A stretch of 64,000 nucleotides of DNA from Bradyrhizobium sp. 200 (lineage in GTDB: Bacteria > Pseudomonadota > Alphaproteobacteria > Rhizobiales > Xanthobacteraceae), in assembly GCF_023100945.1 (NCBI RefSeq), contig NZ_CP064689.1:8290001-8354000 (forward strand), in the 5' to 3' direction. The notes below the pieces were generated by a model that saw only the letters and a list, made by a program, of their open reading frames with translations, made no database searches and was not told the origin of the DNA. The stretch's first letter is position 1. Every line of letters starts with the position of its first letter. Below are positions 10,693-20,535 of the stretch, in pieces. The translations under genes were made by a program, and so were the position numbers.

Positions 10693-11844
10693 TTAGCACT
10701 TAACCCGCTTTTGCTCACGATCGACGGCGGCTTTGACGCCGGCGGATGCGCGCGGATATTTCCGCGTCACCTCGCCGAGTGCCGCGCAGGCGGCTTCCTT
10801 TTCCTTCAACGCCGCCAGCGACTGGCCGAGCCGCAGCAGCGCGTCGGGCGCCTTCCCCGACTTGTCGAACTTGGTGGTCACGCCGAGGAACGCTTCGGCG
10901 GCGTCGCGATATTGCTGGCGCTGAAAATAGCTTTCGCCGAGCCAGTATTGCGAATCCGCGATCAGCGGATCGCTCGGATATTTCTGCGCAAAGTTCTTCA
11001 TCGTCTCTTCGGCCAGCGCATAGTCCTTGCGCTGCATGTAGCCGATGCCGAGATCGAACTCGTCCTTCGATGTGGCCGAGGGCGGCAGGGTGGTCAACGC
11101 GGCGCTGGCGCCGGGCCCGGGGCCGCGCGGTGGCGGTGCGGCTGCCGTGGGCGGCGACAAGGCGCCGCCGGCATTGCGCGGGCCACCGAGATTGAGCGGC
11201 TCGCCTGGTCCGCGTCCGCCGGGCGCGCCGACCGCCGCTTCGCTCGAAACCGGCATCTGGCCACCGCCGAGCGCGCGCGGCGCGCCCGGGGCGTTGGGGT
11301 TCTGGCTCGGGTCGAAGGCATCAGCGCGGCGGCGGCCACCGGCCTGCGGGGCTGCCGCCGGGTCCTGCACGATCGGCGCGGGAGAGGCGATCTGCGGCTG
11401 CTGGTCGTAGCCGGGTTGGACCTGCGGATAGCCCTGCTGTTGGCGCGCCCCTTGCTGCGGATAACCCTGTTGCGGATAGCCCTGTTGCCCCTGTGGCGGG
11501 CCGGGCTGAACTGGAGGCGGCGCCGCAGCCACATTGGGCTGCGCACCCGGGGGCTGGCCACCCGGCGCGGGCGGTGCGGCGCCAAGCTGACGCAGCCGAT
11601 CCTCAAGCTGGCGGTTGCGGTACTGCAGTTCCTCGTTTTGGCCGGTCAGTTGCCGGAGCTGGTTTTCCAACCGCTGGATCCGCATCTCCAGATCGGCGTC
11701 ATCAGACTGCGCCGGGACCTGCGGGGAGCCTTGCGGTGAACGCTCCCACGGGAACGTGATCTGCGCGGACGAGGTCTGCACAGACAAGCCCAGCATCGCG
11801 GCGATCGCCGCGGCACCGGCAGCATTGAGGAATCTGGATGACAT
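10693..11844 (-). CDS. cpoB: Tol-Pal system protein CpoB (YbgF)
   Basis: This encodes 383 residues: a signal peptide ending ...SVQTSSAQ, then an N-terminal coiled coil (DLEMRIQRLENQLRQL), a very long Pro/Gln/Gly-rich linker with YPQQG-like repeats, and C-terminal TPRs beginning EFDLGIGYMQRKDYALAEE. CpoB coordinates outer-membrane constriction and peptidoglycan synthesis with Tol-Pal in the periplasm. The ATG at 11844 is chosen because it begins a clean signal peptide; the longer frame from 11925 adds 27 residues that spoil it. The pal terminator and a decayed gene separate it from pal. Confidence 0.92.
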   Translation of the reverse strand: MSSRFLNAAGAAAIAAMLGLSVQTSSAQITFPWERSPQGSPQVPAQSDDADLEMRIQRLENQLRQLTGQNEELQYRNRQLEDRLRQLGAAPPAPGGQPPGAQPNVAAAPPPVQPGPPQGQQGYPQQGYPQQGARQQQGYPQVQPGYDQQPQIASPAPIVQDPAAAPQAGGRRRADAFDPSQNPNAPGAPRALGGGQMPVSSEAAVGAPGGRGPGEPLNLGGPRNAGGALSPPTAAAPPPRGPGPGASAALTTLPPSATSKDEFDLGIGYMQRKDYALAEETMKNFAQKYPSDPLIADSQYWLGESYFQRQQYRDAAEAFLGVTTKFDKSGKAPDALLRLGQSLAALKEKEAACAALGEVTRKYPRASAGVKAAVDREQKRVKC

Positions 11845-12051
11845 TTTGCCCTGACGACGAAATCCCGTGTCAAACGAAAGCAGAACACATTGAGAGAGGG
11901 AGTACGCCAGAATTGTGACTGGCATTTGCGAATCGATCCGCTGAAGTCCGGTATGGTTTAGTATCCGCTTCCGGACAAGTCGCCCGGTCCGGCGGACCGT
12001 TCACAATCCGACCGTTCACAATCAGAGGGAGCTCCGCTCAGGCACGTATCC

Positions 12052-12229
12052 GTGAACGGGGTGCGGCTGTTCTTCGACGTCGAGGGCGCGAAATTCGTCC
12101 CCGACGGCCCGGTTATGCGGGAAAAAGCCGGTCCTGCTGATGCTTCACGGCGGCCCCGGCTTGGTAGTGCCCGATGCACCCGAACGCACCTTGGCCGCGA
12201 TCCGCGACTTCATCATGAGCCCAAAATAA
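12052..12229 (+). pseudogene. Decayed alpha/beta hydrolase (proline iminopeptidase-like)
   Basis: From the GTG at 12052 the frame reads VNGVRLFFDVEGAKFVPDGP, an alpha/beta hydrolase N-terminus. At the A-run near 12121-12126 an extra A shifts the frame. The shifted frame continues KPVLLMLHGGPGL (oxyanion-loop HGGPG) and then jumps directly to VPDAPERTLAAIRDFI, a typical C-terminal helix, and a TAA stop. The whole middle, with the catalytic Ser and Asp, is missing. Both a frameshift and a large internal deletion are visible, so this is a relic lying opposite to the Tol-Pal genes. Confidence 0.75.
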
Positions 12230-12252
12230 AACCGGCGCCCGAAGGCGCCGGC
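12223..12252 (-). terminator. Intrinsic terminator of pal with UUCG loop
   Basis: On the minus strand an 8-bp perfect GC stem (positions 12232-12239 with 12244-12251) is closed by a UUCG tetraloop and followed by TTTTATTTT. It lies 24 bases past the pal stop. It should uncouple pal transcription from cpoB, which then needs its own promoter. Confidence 0.9.
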
Positions 12253-12275
12253 TGTCGAATTCTACGAGGCCAGCC

Positions 12276-12767
12276 TCAGGCGCCGGCGTTCAGCACCGTG
12301 ACGGCGCGGCGGTTCTGCGACCAGCAGGAAATATCGTTACAGACCGCAACCGGACGCTCCTTGCCGTAGGAGATCGTGCGCATGCGGTTCGGATCGATGC
12401 CGCGGGACGCGAGATAGCTGCGCACCGACTGGGCACGGCGCGCGCCGAGCGCGATGTTGTATTCGCGGGTCCCGCGCTCGTCGGCATGGCCTTCAATGGT
12501 GAAGGAATAACGGTTGTAGGTCTGCAGCCACTGCGCCTGCTTCTCCAGCGTGGCGATCGCCTGCGGGCTCAGATCGGTCTGGTCGCTCTCGAAGAATACA
12601 CGGTCGCCGACATTGACCACGAAATCCTGCTGGCTCCCCGGGGTTGCCGCGCTCGCCATCGCGCCATCGGCGCCGACGTTGTTCTTGGCGCAGGCGCCCA
12701 TCGACAGCGCCACCGCGACCACAGCCGCCAGCTTCCATCCCTGGAGGATACGCATCTGATATTTCAT
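12276..12767 (-). CDS. pal: Peptidoglycan-associated lipoprotein Pal
   Basis: This encodes 163 residues with a lipoprotein signal and lipobox (ALSMGAC), then an OmpA-like domain: VFFESDQTDLSPQA, TIEGHADERGTREYNIALG and RRAQSVRSYL are the peptidoglycan-binding signatures. Pal tethers the outer membrane to the cell wall and works with TolB. The start at 12767 has TGGAGG upstream; the frame open from 12890 has no matching signal. Here pal is separated from tolB by two unrelated genes. Confidence 0.97.
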   Translation of the reverse strand: MKYQMRILQGWKLAAVVAVALSMGACAKNNVGADGAMASAATPGSQQDFVVNVGDRVFFESDQTDLSPQAIATLEKQAQWLQTYNRYSFTIEGHADERGTREYNIALGARRAQSVRSYLASRGIDPNRMRTISYGKERPVAVCNDISCWSQNRRAVTVLNAGA

Positions 12768-13078
12768 TCCGGAGCCTCCACGCTCACGTTTTTCGACTGT
12801 TATCCGGTCTACAGGTCGATGGTTAAGCGAACGTTCCGTCAACCTTGATGGAACCTTGCCAGGCTCCATCAAATGCCGACAAACCGTCAAAAGCGACTGC
12901 GATAGTTAATGGTTTGTAAATGTGGCGCGATGGTGAAGGCAAGTGCCTACAGGGCCGAAATCACCGGATTCGCGGCGTTCCGGCAACGCTGGCCCCAGAA
13001 ATCCAGGAATGACGAGTCGCGGAATTCGGATAGGAGCCTATGGGGCCGGATGGTCTGATCCGTCCTTGTCCGGCCGGT
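12768..13078. other. Intergenic region upstream of pal
   Basis: This is 311 bases with no credible gene on either strand. It must hold the pal promoter (minus strand). I see AT-rich patches around 12900-12925 but no site I can name with confidence. The far end contains no repeat of the palindrome families seen elsewhere. Confidence 0.5.
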
Positions 13079-13819
13079 TCAGGAAGTCGGAACGATCGAG
13101 GCCTGCTCGAAGGATGTGACGACGCGGCGCGGCGAGGAATGGCGCTCGCCGGCGCGCTGGAACAGCATCCGCCGCTCGAGGGACGTCGAACGCATGATGG
13201 GAAAACGGGTCATGACCTTTTCCCGCACCGCCCGGTAATCGGACGCCATCAATGCCACCTTGGGCAAAAAGCCCGGAAACGAACGCGGTTCGGCGATGAC
13301 CTCGGACATGAAGACCCGGCGATAGAACGCCTGGTGCTCGGCGCGAACGAGCGCGAGCCCGGTATCGGCGTTGAAATGCTCGCATGCCATATAGGCCAGC
13401 CGCACCGTCAGATAGGGAAGATCGGGGAACCGCCTCGCTTTTTCGGGGTCCGCAGCCAAACGAAGCGGATCGATGAAAACTTCGCCTTGATCGAGGCGCG
13501 GGTGAAGAACATCGCCGAACAAGTCGGCTGAACCGGAAATCCGACATTCTGACGTCACGACGTTGAGGCGGAGAGAACTACAGAGTTCTCCGTCAACATA
13601 GATTCCGAATATCCAGGCGTTGGGCGCATCGTCGTAACGATCGCTGACGCGCTGAGACTCTGACGGCGCGGTTACTCCGCCATGCAGATAGGCTTTGTAA
13701 CGCATCAGATAGATGCAATCTTTTTCCTCGGGAGTTTCCATGAGGCGGCAATCGACGCGATCAGATAACCCGGACTCCGGCGCAAAGAGCGAAGTGCGCG
13801 GTTCGGCTCTGGCCTTCAT
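13079..13819 (-). CDS. FeeM-like N-acyl amino acid synthase
   Basis: This encodes 246 residues resembling the FeeM N-acyl amino acid synthase family, relatives of acyl-homoserine-lactone synthases with a GNAT fold. Supporting segments are CIYLMRYKAYLHGG near the N-terminus, YVDGELCSSLRLNVV, and VFIDPLRLAADPEKA followed by LPYLTVRLAYMACEHF. FeeM transfers a fatty acyl chain from acyl carrier protein to an amino acid. The ATG at 13819 has GGGAG at the right spacing; a GTG 33 bases upstream does not. It sits between the GGDEF-EAL gene and pal. The product is inferred from the family only. Confidence 0.72.
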   Translation of the reverse strand: MKARAEPRTSLFAPESGLSDRVDCRLMETPEEKDCIYLMRYKAYLHGGVTAPSESQRVSDRYDDAPNAWIFGIYVDGELCSSLRLNVVTSECRISGSADLFGDVLHPRLDQGEVFIDPLRLAADPEKARRFPDLPYLTVRLAYMACEHFNADTGLALVRAEHQAFYRRVFMSEVIAEPRSFPGFLPKVALMASDYRAVREKVMTRFPIMRSTSLERRMLFQRAGERHSSPRRVVTSFEQASIVPTS

Positions 13820-13982
13820 CTGTACTCCCAATCTTTTCACGACAACTTCCACGAGTGCGAAAAGATTAACGGCTCCTTAACAAAATTGCAAAGGCTTAGA
13901 CACGTTAGGGTTAACCTTGCAGCCCGCAAAAACCCGGGGTAGCCGTATCGAGAGCACGAACAGTGGACTGATTACGCTGAAG

Positions 13983-16316
13983 TCAGGCGATCGATCGCGA
14001 AGAAACAGCGACGATCTGATCGTCAGGCATGCGGCGACCGTGCGACGCATTGAGCAACTGCCGGACCCGCACCGCGGGCACCGGCGGGCTGAACAGATAG
14101 CCTTGGGCCTCGGTTATCGCACCATCGGCGCTGATCAGTTCGAGCTGCTCGTTGGTCTCGATGCCCTCGACCACGACGGACATTCCGAGGTCGGCCGACA
14201 GCCGTGCCACGCCGCGCAGCAGCGTCAGCGGCCGGTCGCTGTCGATCCCTTCCAGGAAGGAGCGATCGATCTTGACCTTCTGCAATGGGAAGTTGTGCAG
14301 GTAGCTCAGGCTCGAATAGCCGGTGCCGAAATCGTCGAGCGAAATCCGCACGCCGAGCGAATGCAATTGCGACAGCACGTCGTGCGTGAGCTGCGTGTTA
14401 CGCAGCAGCGAGGATTCGGTGATTTCGATTTCGAGCCGATTCGCCTGTAGGCCAGAGACCTCAAGCGCATAGCGGACTTCGCTCAGCACGTCGCGCTGAT
14501 GGAATTGCTGCGGCGAGAAGTTGACCGCGACGCTGACGCCCTCGGGCCACTTCATGCATTCCATGCAGGCCTTGCGCAGAATCCAGCGGCCGAGATCGAC
14601 GATCAGGCCCATGTCCTCGGCGACCGGAATGATATCGGTCGGCGAGACCGTGCCGCGAACCGGATGATTCCAGCGCAGCAGCGCCTCGCAGGTGGATATC
14701 CGGCCCGACTTGAGATTGACCAGCGGCTGGAAGAACAGCTCGAATTCCTCGTTGGCCAGCGCCTTGCGCAGGTCCAGTTCGAGGATGCGGCGGGATTCGA
14801 CGACCTGCGCCATCTCTTCCCGGAAGAAGCAGAAGGTGCCGCGGCCGTCGGCCTTGGCGCGGTACAGCGCCATGTCGGCGTTCTTGAGCAGCGTATCGGC
14901 GCTGACGCCGCGCGAGGTCATGGCGATGCCGACGCTGGCGCCGATCTCGACCAGATGATTGTCGATCTTGTACCGCTCGCTCAGGCGATCGACGATGCGC
15001 CGGGCGAGGCCCGCGGCGTCGTCGGCCGAATGGATGTTCTGCTGGAACACCACGAACTCGTCGCCGCCGAAGCGCGCCACGAAATCCTCGGGCCGCAGCA
15101 TCTCGCGCAGCCGTTCGGCCACCGCGCACAGCAACTGATCGCCGCAGGGATGGCCGAGCGTGTCGTTGACCTGTTTGAATTGATCGAGGTCGACGAACAA
15201 CAGCGCCGACAATTGTTCGGCGCCCTGCTGGGCTGCCAGAAGATGTCCGATCTCGTCGCGGAAGTTGACCCGGTTGGGGAGTTCGGTGAGTTCATCGTAG
15301 CGGGCCAGATGGCTGATCTTGGCTTCGGAGTTGCGCCGCTCGGTAATGTCTTCCAGGAGCACGACTGCGCCGCCGCCGGCCATCGGCTGGAAGGTCCACG
15401 ATAGCGAACGGTTTCTGGTGAGATCGGGGTCCGCGGTGACGATGTCCATGGCCCGTGAATTCTCGATTTCGGCGAGGATCATTTGTCCACTCGCGGCTGA
15501 GATCGATCCGGCACTCACGCAGGCGGCGATGATGTCGGGCGCGCTCGCGCCCTGCTGCACGAGATCTTCGGAAAGACCCATCATTTCGCAGAAGCGGTGA
15601 TTCATCACCGCAAGCTGTCCGTCGCCGCGGAACATGCACAGACCGTGGGGCATGTTGTTCAAGGCGGTATCGAACTGTCCGGCGAGCGCCGCCTCGCGCT
15701 CACGCGCCAAAAGCGCCCGCAAGAATATGCCGTGCAAATTGGCCGACATCTGCATGACAACGATAAGGAATGCCGCGGTGATCACCGACATAGCGACGTA
15801 ATAGGGCGTACCACGCAGCGCCAGCGCGATCACGGTTGGACCGAAGGCAAGTGCAGCCTGCAACTGGAATATCCATTGCCGTCCATAGGCCCTGCCTGCG
15901 CCTCCCGATAGGACCCCCGTAATGACGGACAAACAGATCATATGGGCCACGGCATCGTCGCTGCTCAGCATGGTGACGGCGCCCCAGATGCCCATTGCAG
16001 CGGCCTGGATCATCGCCCCGATCTGATATCGCTTTTTCCACTGCTCAGCTTCATCGGCCGTCAGGTTTGCTTTGCACGCCTGGTACCGCTGCAAATCGAA
16101 AGCCCGGATCGCACCGGCCAACAGCAGAAGCCCGACGCACGCCCAGACCAGATTTTCGCCGGTCTTCAGCGCGGTCAGGCTCGCCGCGACGGCCAGGAAG
16201 AAGATGCCGACATGCACCGGACCTTGAGTTTCGAAGAGCGAATCGATCAGCGCCGCCGCAATCTTCGGCGATATCTGTCGCTGATCCGGCTCTCGGCTCA
16301 GGTTTGCAAGTTGCAT
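13983..16316 (-). CDS. Membrane GGDEF-EAL cyclic-di-GMP protein with PAS domain
   Basis: This encodes 777 residues: an N-terminal membrane sensor with about five to six helices (residues 35-200), a PAS-like domain (about 215-340), GGDEF (about 345-510) and EAL (about 525-765). Both active sites look intact: RFGGDEF, and EALLRW, DDFGTGYSS and KIDRSFL in EAL. RPED lies five residues before GGDEF, matching the inhibitory I-site RxxD. It could therefore make or break c-di-GMP in response to a membrane cue. It lies between tolB and the FeeM-like gene on the same strand. Confidence 0.92.
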   Translation of the reverse strand: MQLANLSREPDQRQISPKIAAALIDSLFETQGPVHVGIFFLAVAASLTALKTGENLVWACVGLLLLAGAIRAFDLQRYQACKANLTADEAEQWKKRYQIGAMIQAAAMGIWGAVTMLSSDDAVAHMICLSVITGVLSGGAGRAYGRQWIFQLQAALAFGPTVIALALRGTPYYVAMSVITAAFLIVVMQMSANLHGIFLRALLAREREAALAGQFDTALNNMPHGLCMFRGDGQLAVMNHRFCEMMGLSEDLVQQGASAPDIIAACVSAGSISAASGQMILAEIENSRAMDIVTADPDLTRNRSLSWTFQPMAGGGAVVLLEDITERRNSEAKISHLARYDELTELPNRVNFRDEIGHLLAAQQGAEQLSALLFVDLDQFKQVNDTLGHPCGDQLLCAVAERLREMLRPEDFVARFGGDEFVVFQQNIHSADDAAGLARRIVDRLSERYKIDNHLVEIGASVGIAMTSRGVSADTLLKNADMALYRAKADGRGTFCFFREEMAQVVESRRILELDLRKALANEEFELFFQPLVNLKSGRISTCEALLRWNHPVRGTVSPTDIIPVAEDMGLIVDLGRWILRKACMECMKWPEGVSVAVNFSPQQFHQRDVLSEVRYALEVSGLQANRLEIEITESSLLRNTQLTHDVLSQLHSLGVRISLDDFGTGYSSLSYLHNFPLQKVKIDRSFLEGIDSDRPLTLLRGVARLSADLGMSVVVEGIETNEQLELISADGAITEAQGYLFSPPVPAVRVRQLLNASHGRRMPDDQIVAVSSRSIA

Positions 16317-16497
16317 ATTGGGAACGCGCGTCCTGTTAGGGTACGTAGTTCTACCCTTCTCAGGTGAAGTCTTTCTGAGGGAACATCGTTACCGAGACGT
16401 TGCTTTTGTTCGGGATACGAAAAAATTTGCTCGAAAAATCAGCAGGCTAGGCAATGTTTGCCGATTAACGATTGTGCTCCCGCGCGGGCGGGTTCCA

Positions 16498-17880
16498 TCA
16501 CGACAACAGCGGCGACCATGCCGGGTCGGAGGCAAAACCGGGCGTTGGTACCCGTAGTTCGTTGCGACCTGAGATATCGACCGTGTACAGCGATGGCCCG
16601 CTATTGCCGCCGGGATCGCGGAAGAACATGACGACCCGGCCGTTCGGCGCAAAGGTCGGCCCTTCATTGTGGAAGCCGGAGGTCAGGATGCGTTCGCCCG
16701 AGCCGTCGGTCTTCATGATGCCGATGGCAAAGGCCCCGCCGCCCTGCTTGGTGAAGGCGATGTAGTCGCCGCGCGGCGACCACACCGGCGTCGAATAGCT
16801 GCCCTCGCCGAACGAAATGCGCTGCGCGCCGCCGCCGGTGGCCGCCATCACGTAGATCTGCGGCTTGCCGCCGCGGTCGGATTCGAAACAGATCCGGCTG
16901 CCGTCGGGCGAGTAGGACGGCGAGGTGTCGATCGCCGGCGTGTCGGTCAGCCGCGTCGTCGATTTCGAACGCAGATCCATCACGAACAGGTTCGAGTTGC
17001 CGCCCTGCTGCAGGCTCATGATGATGCGCTGGCCATCCGGCGAGAACCGCGGCGAGAACGACATGCCGGGGAAATTGCCGACGATCTCGCGCTGTCCGGT
17101 CTCGACGTTGAACAAATAGACGCGCGGATCGCCCTGGCCGAATTCCATATAGGTGATTTCCTGGGTCGACGGCGAGAACCGCGGCGTCAGCACCAGATCG
17201 CTTCCCCTGGTCAGATATCTGACATTGGCGCCGTCCTGATCCATCAGCGCCAGCCGCTTGACGCGGCGCTCCTTGGACCCGGTCTCGTCGACGAACACGA
17301 CGCGGCTGTCGAAATAGCCCTTCTCACTGGTCGCGCGCTCGTAGATCTGGTCGGAGATGATGTGCGCGATGCGCCGCCAGTATTCCGGCGAGGTGAAGTA
17401 TTGCTGTCCGGTGAGCTGCTGCTGTGTGTTGACGTCCCAGAGGCGGAATTCCGCCTTCAGCCGGCCGTCGCCCTGCCGCGTCATCCGGCCCGTGACCAGA
17501 TACGTTGCGTTGATCTGCTTCCAGCTCTGCCATTGCGGCGCGGTGTCGATATTGGTGACGCGCTCGATGAAGGCCCCCTGATCGATCGGCGCGAACAGCC
17601 CGCTGCGCTTGAGATTGTTGGTAATGACCTGCGCCACGCCGACGCCGACCTCGGCGTCGCCAGGTGTGCCCGCCACGAAATTCGGAATTGCGATCGGCTG
17701 CGGAACGAACTCACCTTCGGGAATGGGAATCCGCTTCGGCGCTTGCGCAAATGCGCTGCGAACCGGCGCGGCCGCGATCGTGCCAAGCGCGGCCATTCCA
17801 GAAATGATCTGCCGGCGGCTCGGGCGAAACAACATGTTCGGCAATCCATCTTTATCAGTCATCGCTTCAATCTTGCTCAT
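16498..17880 (-). CDS. tolB: Tol-Pal system protein TolB
   Basis: This encodes 460 residues: a signal region with an [19 protein letters not shown] core, the N-terminal TolB domain ([17 protein letters not shown]) and a C-terminal beta-propeller with WD-like repeats such as [24 protein letters not shown] and [13 protein letters not shown]. TolB is periplasmic and binds Pal and TolA. The RRQ start of the signal hints at Tat export, which is weak evidence. The start at 17880 is chosen for proximity to tolA; MTDKDG at 17862 is an alternative. Confidence 0.95.
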   Translation of the reverse strand: MSKIEAMTDKDGLPNMLFRPSRRQIISGMAALGTIAAAPVRSAFAQAPKRIPIPEGEFVPQPIAIPNFVAGTPGDAEVGVGVAQVITNNLKRSGLFAPIDQGAFIERVTNIDTAPQWQSWKQINATYLVTGRMTRQGDGRLKAEFRLWDVNTQQQLTGQQYFTSPEYWRRIAHIISDQIYERATSEKGYFDSRVVFVDETGSKERRVKRLALMDQDGANVRYLTRGSDLVLTPRFSPSTQEITYMEFGQGDPRVYLFNVETGQREIVGNFPGMSFSPRFSPDGQRIIMSLQQGGNSNLFVMDLRSKSTTRLTDTPAIDTSPSYSPDGSRICFESDRGGKPQIYVMAATGGGAQRISFGEGSYSTPVWSPRGDYIAFTKQGGGAFAIGIMKTDGSGERILTSGFHNEGPTFAPNGRVVMFFRDPGGNSGPSLYTVDISGRNELRVPTPGFASDPAWSPLLS

Positions 17881-17906
17881 ATGTGATCGCCGGTCGGCGA
17901 GCGCGG

Positions 17907-18836
17907 TCAGACTTTTTCCTTGAACACCGGCGCGAAATATTTCCATTCCTCGTAAAGCGCCGCCGGCAGCTTGTACGGCTGGCATTCGATGATCGCGCGC
18001 AACGCGCTCTCCTGATAGACGCGAAGATAGGGCGTCGCCGGAACGCCTTCCGGAACCGGCGAGCCTTCAAGGGTGCCGTCGCGCTTCAGACGAATGGCAA
18101 ACGCGGCTTCAGGCTTCTGCGATTCGATTCCGCCATAGGGCTTCTTCCAGCATCGCTCGACCTGCCGCTGGAACATCGCGCCCCAGGTTGCGGAATTGTC
18201 CGCAGCCGTACCCTTCGCAAGGCCGAGCGCGGCATTGGAATTCAACGTGTCGCCGGTCGTGGCCTGACGCGACGGGTCACGCTTGTCGAGCAGGGCCGCG
18301 ATCTGGTTCTGATCGAAGTGCCGTTCCACGATCCTCTGCTTTTGCGGCTCAGGCGGCTTGGCCGCCTGCACCGGCTTTGGCGGCGGCTTCTTCTCTTCCT
18401 TCTTGAGGGTTTCGCCGATCGGATCGACCTTCGGCGGATCAGGTTTTTTCTCGACCTGCTTCGGCTCTTCCTTTGGCTTCTCGACGACCTTTGGCGGGTC
18501 GGGCTTCTTCTCGACCGGCTTCTCCTCGGCCTTGGGCTGAGGCGGCGGCGCGGTCTCGGTCACGACCGGCGCCTTCTCGGTAATCTTGCCGACGGCATCG
18601 TCGACCGGCTTGGCTTCGGCGACTTTCTCGACCAGCGGCTTCGGGTTTTCCTTCTTGCCGGTCTTCATGCCGGCCATGACCTTGGCAAGCTCATTGGGAG
18701 AGATGACATCGACCGCAACCGATTCTTCCGGCTGCATTTCGAGCGCCCTGGTCGAGAAGGACAGCATCACCCACCCCAGCACGAGGACGTGCAGGGCAAC
18801 CGATGCCATGACTGTCTTGTCGACCTTGACCTTCAC
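17907..18836 (-). CDS. tolA: Tol-Pal system protein TolA
   Basis: This encodes 309 residues: one N-terminal membrane helix ([17 protein letters not shown]), a long Lys/Pro/Glu-rich middle with repeated KKPDPPKV and PKEEPK units that spans the periplasm, and a C-terminal domain ending in the TolA/TonB-like region with WKKPYGG and CQPYKLP. TolA links the inner-membrane TolQR motor to TolB and Pal. It lies between tolR and tolB, 26 bases from the tolB start. Confidence 0.94.
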   Translation of the reverse strand: MKVKVDKTVMASVALHVLVLGWVMLSFSTRALEMQPEESVAVDVISPNELAKVMAGMKTGKKENPKPLVEKVAEAKPVDDAVGKITEKAPVVTETAPPPQPKAEEKPVEKKPDPPKVVEKPKEEPKQVEKKPDPPKVDPIGETLKKEEKKPPPKPVQAAKPPEPQKQRIVERHFDQNQIAALLDKRDPSRQATTGDTLNSNAALGLAKGTAADNSATWGAMFQRQVERCWKKPYGGIESQKPEAAFAIRLKRDGTLEGSPVPEGVPATPYLRVYQESALRAIIECQPYKLPAALYEEWKYFAPVFKEKV

Positions 18837-18895
18837 TTGAGCTTTCCCGCTCCCAAGTCTTCCGCTCCCAGGTCAGCCATCGCGCGCCGCATGGC

Positions 18896-19372
18896 TCAGG
18901 AACCCTGCTCCGGCACGATGACGATATTCGCCTTGAATCCCGCCGTCCTAATATACCCCAATAATTTCATCATATCCGTGTAACAGACGTCTTTGTCGCC
19001 CCGCAGGTATACCACCCTCTCGGCCTCCGACCGGGTCTCCTTGATCGCCGTTATCTTGGGCAGGAGCTCGTTGGCCGGAATCAGCGTATCCCCGAGATAG
19101 AGTTCGACATTCGAATTGCACGCCCCGCCGGTGCGCTTGACCGACAGCGTCAGCGGCGGCGCGTTGGCCTGGAGCTGCTTGCCGCCGCCGGCGACCGGCA
19201 GGTCGATATCGATGGTCGACGTCATCAGCGGCGCCGCCACCATGAAGATGATGAGCAGCACCAGCATCACGTCGACCATCGGCGTGACGTTGATCTCCGC
19301 CATCACGGCAGCGCGACGCCGGCCGCGCCGTCCACCGCCGCCTCCGGCCGAACCTGCCATGTTCATCGCCAT
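18896..19372 (-). CDS. tolR: Tol-Pal system protein TolR (ExbD family)
   Basis: This encodes 158 residues. A Gly/Arg-rich N-terminus precedes the ExbD/TolR signature AEINVTPMVDVMLVLLIIFM, whose Asp is the proton-carrying residue, then a periplasmic domain ending DMMKLLGYIRTAGF. TolR forms the motor with TolQ. The start at 19372 (MAMNMAG) or 19366 (MNMAG) cannot be separated. tolQ ends 37 bases upstream. Confidence 0.95.
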   Translation of the reverse strand: MAMNMAGSAGGGGGRRGRRRAAVMAEINVTPMVDVMLVLLIIFMVAAPLMTSTIDIDLPVAGGGKQLQANAPPLTLSVKRTGGACNSNVELYLGDTLIPANELLPKITAIKETRSEAERVVYLRGDKDVCYTDMMKLLGYIRTAGFKANIVIVPEQGS

Positions 19373-19409
19373 GATCTTGATCTCACGATGCGCTCGTCAT
19401 TTGCCGTCC

Positions 19410-20123
19410 TCACGCCCGCTCGTCGATCTGTCGGGACAGGATGGCCGAAAACTCGTCGGCGAAGCCTTCCAGCCGCTGCGCCTGCCGGTTCACCTCGGAC
19501 GTGAACTTATTGTAGAAAATAGTCGCCGGAATGGCGGCGATGAGGCCGATGGCGGTAGCAAACAGCGCTTCGGCAATGCCGGGCGCCACCACCGCGAGCG
19601 AGGTGTTTTTGGAGGCCGCGATCGACTGGAAGCTCGACATGATGCCCCAGACGGTTCCGAACAGGCCGACGAACGGCCCCGCCGAGCCGACGGTCGCCAG
19701 CACCAGGAGCCTTCGTTCCAGCCGCTCGACCTCGCGGGCGATGGAGACGTTCATCACTTTCTCGATTCGCATCTGCAGGCCGGCAATGGAGCGCGACTGG
19801 CTCTCGAACGAGCGTTTCCACTCGCGCATGGCGGCGACGAAACATGCCGCCATCGACTGCGTCGGTTTCGCCGACAGCGCACGGTACAGCTCCTCGATCG
19901 ACTGACCGGACCAGAACGCCTGCTCGAAGCGGTCCATGGCCCGCTTGGTGCGGCCGTAGAGGAAAATCTTGTCAATCGCGATCGCCCAGACCCAGACCGA
20001 GCAAGCCAAGAGCCCCAGCATGACGGTCTTGACGACCCAATGGGCCTGCAGGAACAGCGCTACCAGCGACACGTCGGCCGAGACCATTGGCAGGGCTGAC
20101 TGAGCCACGTCGGCGGGATTCAT
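19410..20123 (-). CDS. tolQ: Tol-Pal system protein TolQ (ExbB family)
   Basis: This encodes 237 residues with three membrane helices, the classic TolQ plan. The conserved VGSAGPFVGLFGTVWGIMSSF begins the second helix and ATAIGLIAAIPATIFYN the third. TolQ is the stator of the proton-driven Tol motor. It is the first gene of the tolQRAB run. The thioesterase ybgC, normally next upstream, is about 25 kb away on the same strand. Confidence 0.96.
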   Translation of the reverse strand: MNPADVAQSALPMVSADVSLVALFLQAHWVVKTVMLGLLACSVWVWAIAIDKIFLYGRTKRAMDRFEQAFWSGQSIEELYRALSAKPTQSMAACFVAAMREWKRSFESQSRSIAGLQMRIEKVMNVSIAREVERLERRLLVLATVGSAGPFVGLFGTVWGIMSSFQSIAASKNTSLAVVAPGIAEALFATAIGLIAAIPATIFYNKFTSEVNRQAQRLEGFADEFSAILSRQIDERA

Positions 20124-20535
20124 GAGCGGTATCCTCTCAACGCAAGTGTCCCTATTTTCTCCGGGAGCAAATGGCTGCCGGTACCACAGCCGCGCGTCGA
20201 GCGCGGCGATTTGCGCCAGCGCGAGAGCCTCTTTCTATCGCATGGGGGGCCCGCCGAAAGCCGGGTCCTGCTTCCCCTGCCAACATGTCAAAACGAGGGC
20301 TGCCAGCGCGTCATTCCGTCCCCAACCAGACGCTAACCTTGGTTAACTTTCAGTTACCAAAGGGAAATGTGGCTGCCGGAAATCAAGGCAGGCCGGGCGG
20401 TTACAGGGGCTCGGGGTCCGGGTTCCATGCCCCCGGGGAGGTCATGCCCGGCCGGCGGCCTCGCCCTTTAAGGCGGCCGCCCCCGCGGGTCCCTTCAAGG
20501 TTGAGGGGATGGGTGCCATGGCGAGGCGGTTTCCC
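20124..20535. other. Intergenic region upstream of tolQ
   Basis: This 412-base stretch contains no credible gene. It must hold the tolQ promoter on the minus strand. Around 20440-20510 there are GC-rich short inverted stretches such as GGCGGCC/GGCCGCC, but nothing I can name. Confidence 0.5.
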
